Of a stretch of 44,467 bases of DNA, positions 43,665 through 44,467 are shown piece after piece. The notes beneath the pieces are model-generated. The model saw only the letters and a program-made list of their open reading frames with translations. It was not told where the DNA came from and made no database searches. The stretch covers positions 1-44,467 of the forward strand of contig CALFRR010000013.1 of assembly GCA_937919435.1 (NCBI GenBank), in the 5' to 3' direction. The position numbers were made by a program, and so were the translations under genes. Origin of the DNA: an uncultured Alphaproteobacteria bacterium (GTDB lineage Bacteria; Pseudomonadota; Alphaproteobacteria; Rhizobiales; Ancalomicrobiaceae). Positions within the stretch are counted from its first letter, which is position 1. The number at the start of each line of letters is the position of its first letter.

Positions 43665-44467
43665 ATGAGACAGACTTGGCGCTGGTTCGGACCCGTGGAC
43701 CGGGTTTCGATCGCCGATGCCAGACAGGCCGGAGCCGAAGGTATCGTCACCGCCCTGCACCACATTCCCTACGGGTCGGTCTGGACGCCGGAAGAGATCG
43801 CCAAGCGGCAGCGCGAAGTGGCGACCATGCCGGACGGCAGCCCGAGCAACCTCGCCTGGGAAGTCATCGAGAGTCTGCCGATCTCCGAGGCGATCAAGAC
43901 CCAGACCGGCGACTGGCGCCAGCACATCGAGAACTACAAGACCTCGCTGCGCAATCTCGGCGCGGCGGGCATCGAGGTGCTGTGCTACAACTTCATGCCG
44001 GTACTCGACTGGACCCGGACCGACCTGAACTTCAAGGTCGCGCACGGCGGTTCGACGATGCGGTTCGATCTGATCGACTTCGCGGTGTTCGACCTGCACG
44101 TCCTCGCCCGGCCGGCGGCGGTCGACGAGTGGTCGATCGAGATCCGCGAAGAGGCGGCGCGGCGCTACGCCAAGCTGGACGCCGCGTCGGCCGATCGGCT
44201 GTCGCGCAACATCGGCGCGGGCCTGCCCGGAGCGACCGAGACCTGGTCGATCGAGCAGTTGCGCGAGGAACTCTCGCACTACGCCCACATCGACGCCGAC
44301 AAGCTGCGCCAGAACTTCATCGACTTCCTCGCCGAGGTGATCCCGACGGCGGAAGAGGCGGGCATCCGGATGTGCTGCCACCCGGACGATCCACCGTTCC
44401 CGCTGCTCGGCCTGCCGCGGATCATGTCGACCGAAGCCGATCAGGTGCGGATCATCGAGGGCGTCAG
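43665..44467 (+). CDS. uxuA: Mannonate dehydratase, 5' part (runs off the window)
   Basis: First 267 residues of UxuA, which dehydrates D-mannonate to 2-keto-3-deoxygluconate in glucuronate breakdown. The family opening MRQTWRWFGP and the later ALHHIPYG, NYKTSLRNL and CYNFMPVLDWTRTDL are clear, with CCHPDDPP as part of the metal site. GGAGG precedes the ATG by about 10 nt. Truncated only by the window edge. Confidence 0.95.
   Translation, partial: MRQTWRWFGPVDRVSIADARQAGAEGIVTALHHIPYGSVWTPEEIAKRQREVATMPDGSPSNLAWEVIESLPISEAIKTQTGDWRQHIENYKTSLRNLGAAGIEVLCYNFMPVLDWTRTDLNFKVAHGGSTMRFDLIDFAVFDLHVLARPAAVDEWSIEIREEAARRYAKLDAASADRLSRNIGAGLPGATETWSIEQLREELSHYAHIDADKLRQNFIDFLAEVIPTAEEAGIRMCCHPDDPPFPLLGLPRIMSTEADQVRIIEGV

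Overview
The window is uniformly GC-rich with compact overlapping operons. Its gene content (CooMKLXUH hydrogenase, reductive pyrimidine catabolism, a dxs/tlyA/rRNA methyltransferase block, mannonate dehydratase) fits an alphaproteobacterium, most likely of the Hyphomicrobiales (Rhizobiales). From memory, carboxydotrophs such as Pleomorphomonas combine these traits, but the genus cannot be fixed from the sequence alone.

Region 1 (about 1-15.9 kb) is an energy module. On the minus strand lies cooM-K-L-X-U-H, a membrane-bound, ion-pumping group 4 [NiFe] hydrogenase, followed by a small 2[4Fe-4S] ferredoxin. Diverging from it is hypA (nickel insertion). hypB and a CRP/FNR-family regulator closely resembling the CO sensor CooA follow on the minus strand. 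Facing away from the regulator is a very large pyruvate:ferredoxin oxidoreductase-like gene (1545 aa) ending at a strong terminator. A perfect CooA-type operator (TGTCG-N6-CGACA, 8097-8112) sits in front of cooM. No carbon monoxide dehydrogenase lies inside the window. The visible parts suggest a 2-oxoacid -> ferredoxin -> H2 route that conserves energy, under a heme-type CRP regulator; a CODH could still lie beyond the left edge.

Region 2 (about 16-28.7 kb) is a reductive uracil/thymine catabolism cluster. preT-preA (dihydropyrimidine dehydrogenase) is on the minus strand. On the plus strand are mmsA, a four-gene NMT1/THI5-type ABC importer, dihydropyrimidinase and an N-carbamoyl-beta-alanine amidohydrolase. 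Two sites resembling the RutR box lie in the preT/mmsA divergent region and in front of the importer. The beta-alanine aminotransferase and the regulator are not in the window.

Region 3 (28.7-35.3 kb) holds a GntR-lysE-GNAT operon divergent from pncB (nicotinate phosphoribosyltransferase), a chemoreceptor, a YaiI/YqxD-family gene and a RidA gene.

Region 4 (35.3-41.2 kb, all minus strand) is a housekeeping block: xseB, dxs, a SCO1-type copper protein, a small membrane protein, tlyA and a TrmA/RlmD-family methyltransferase, with a secreted protein of unknown function upstream. Region 5 (41.3-44.5 kb) has an MFS transporter and a GntR regulator divergent from uxuA, which runs off the right edge.
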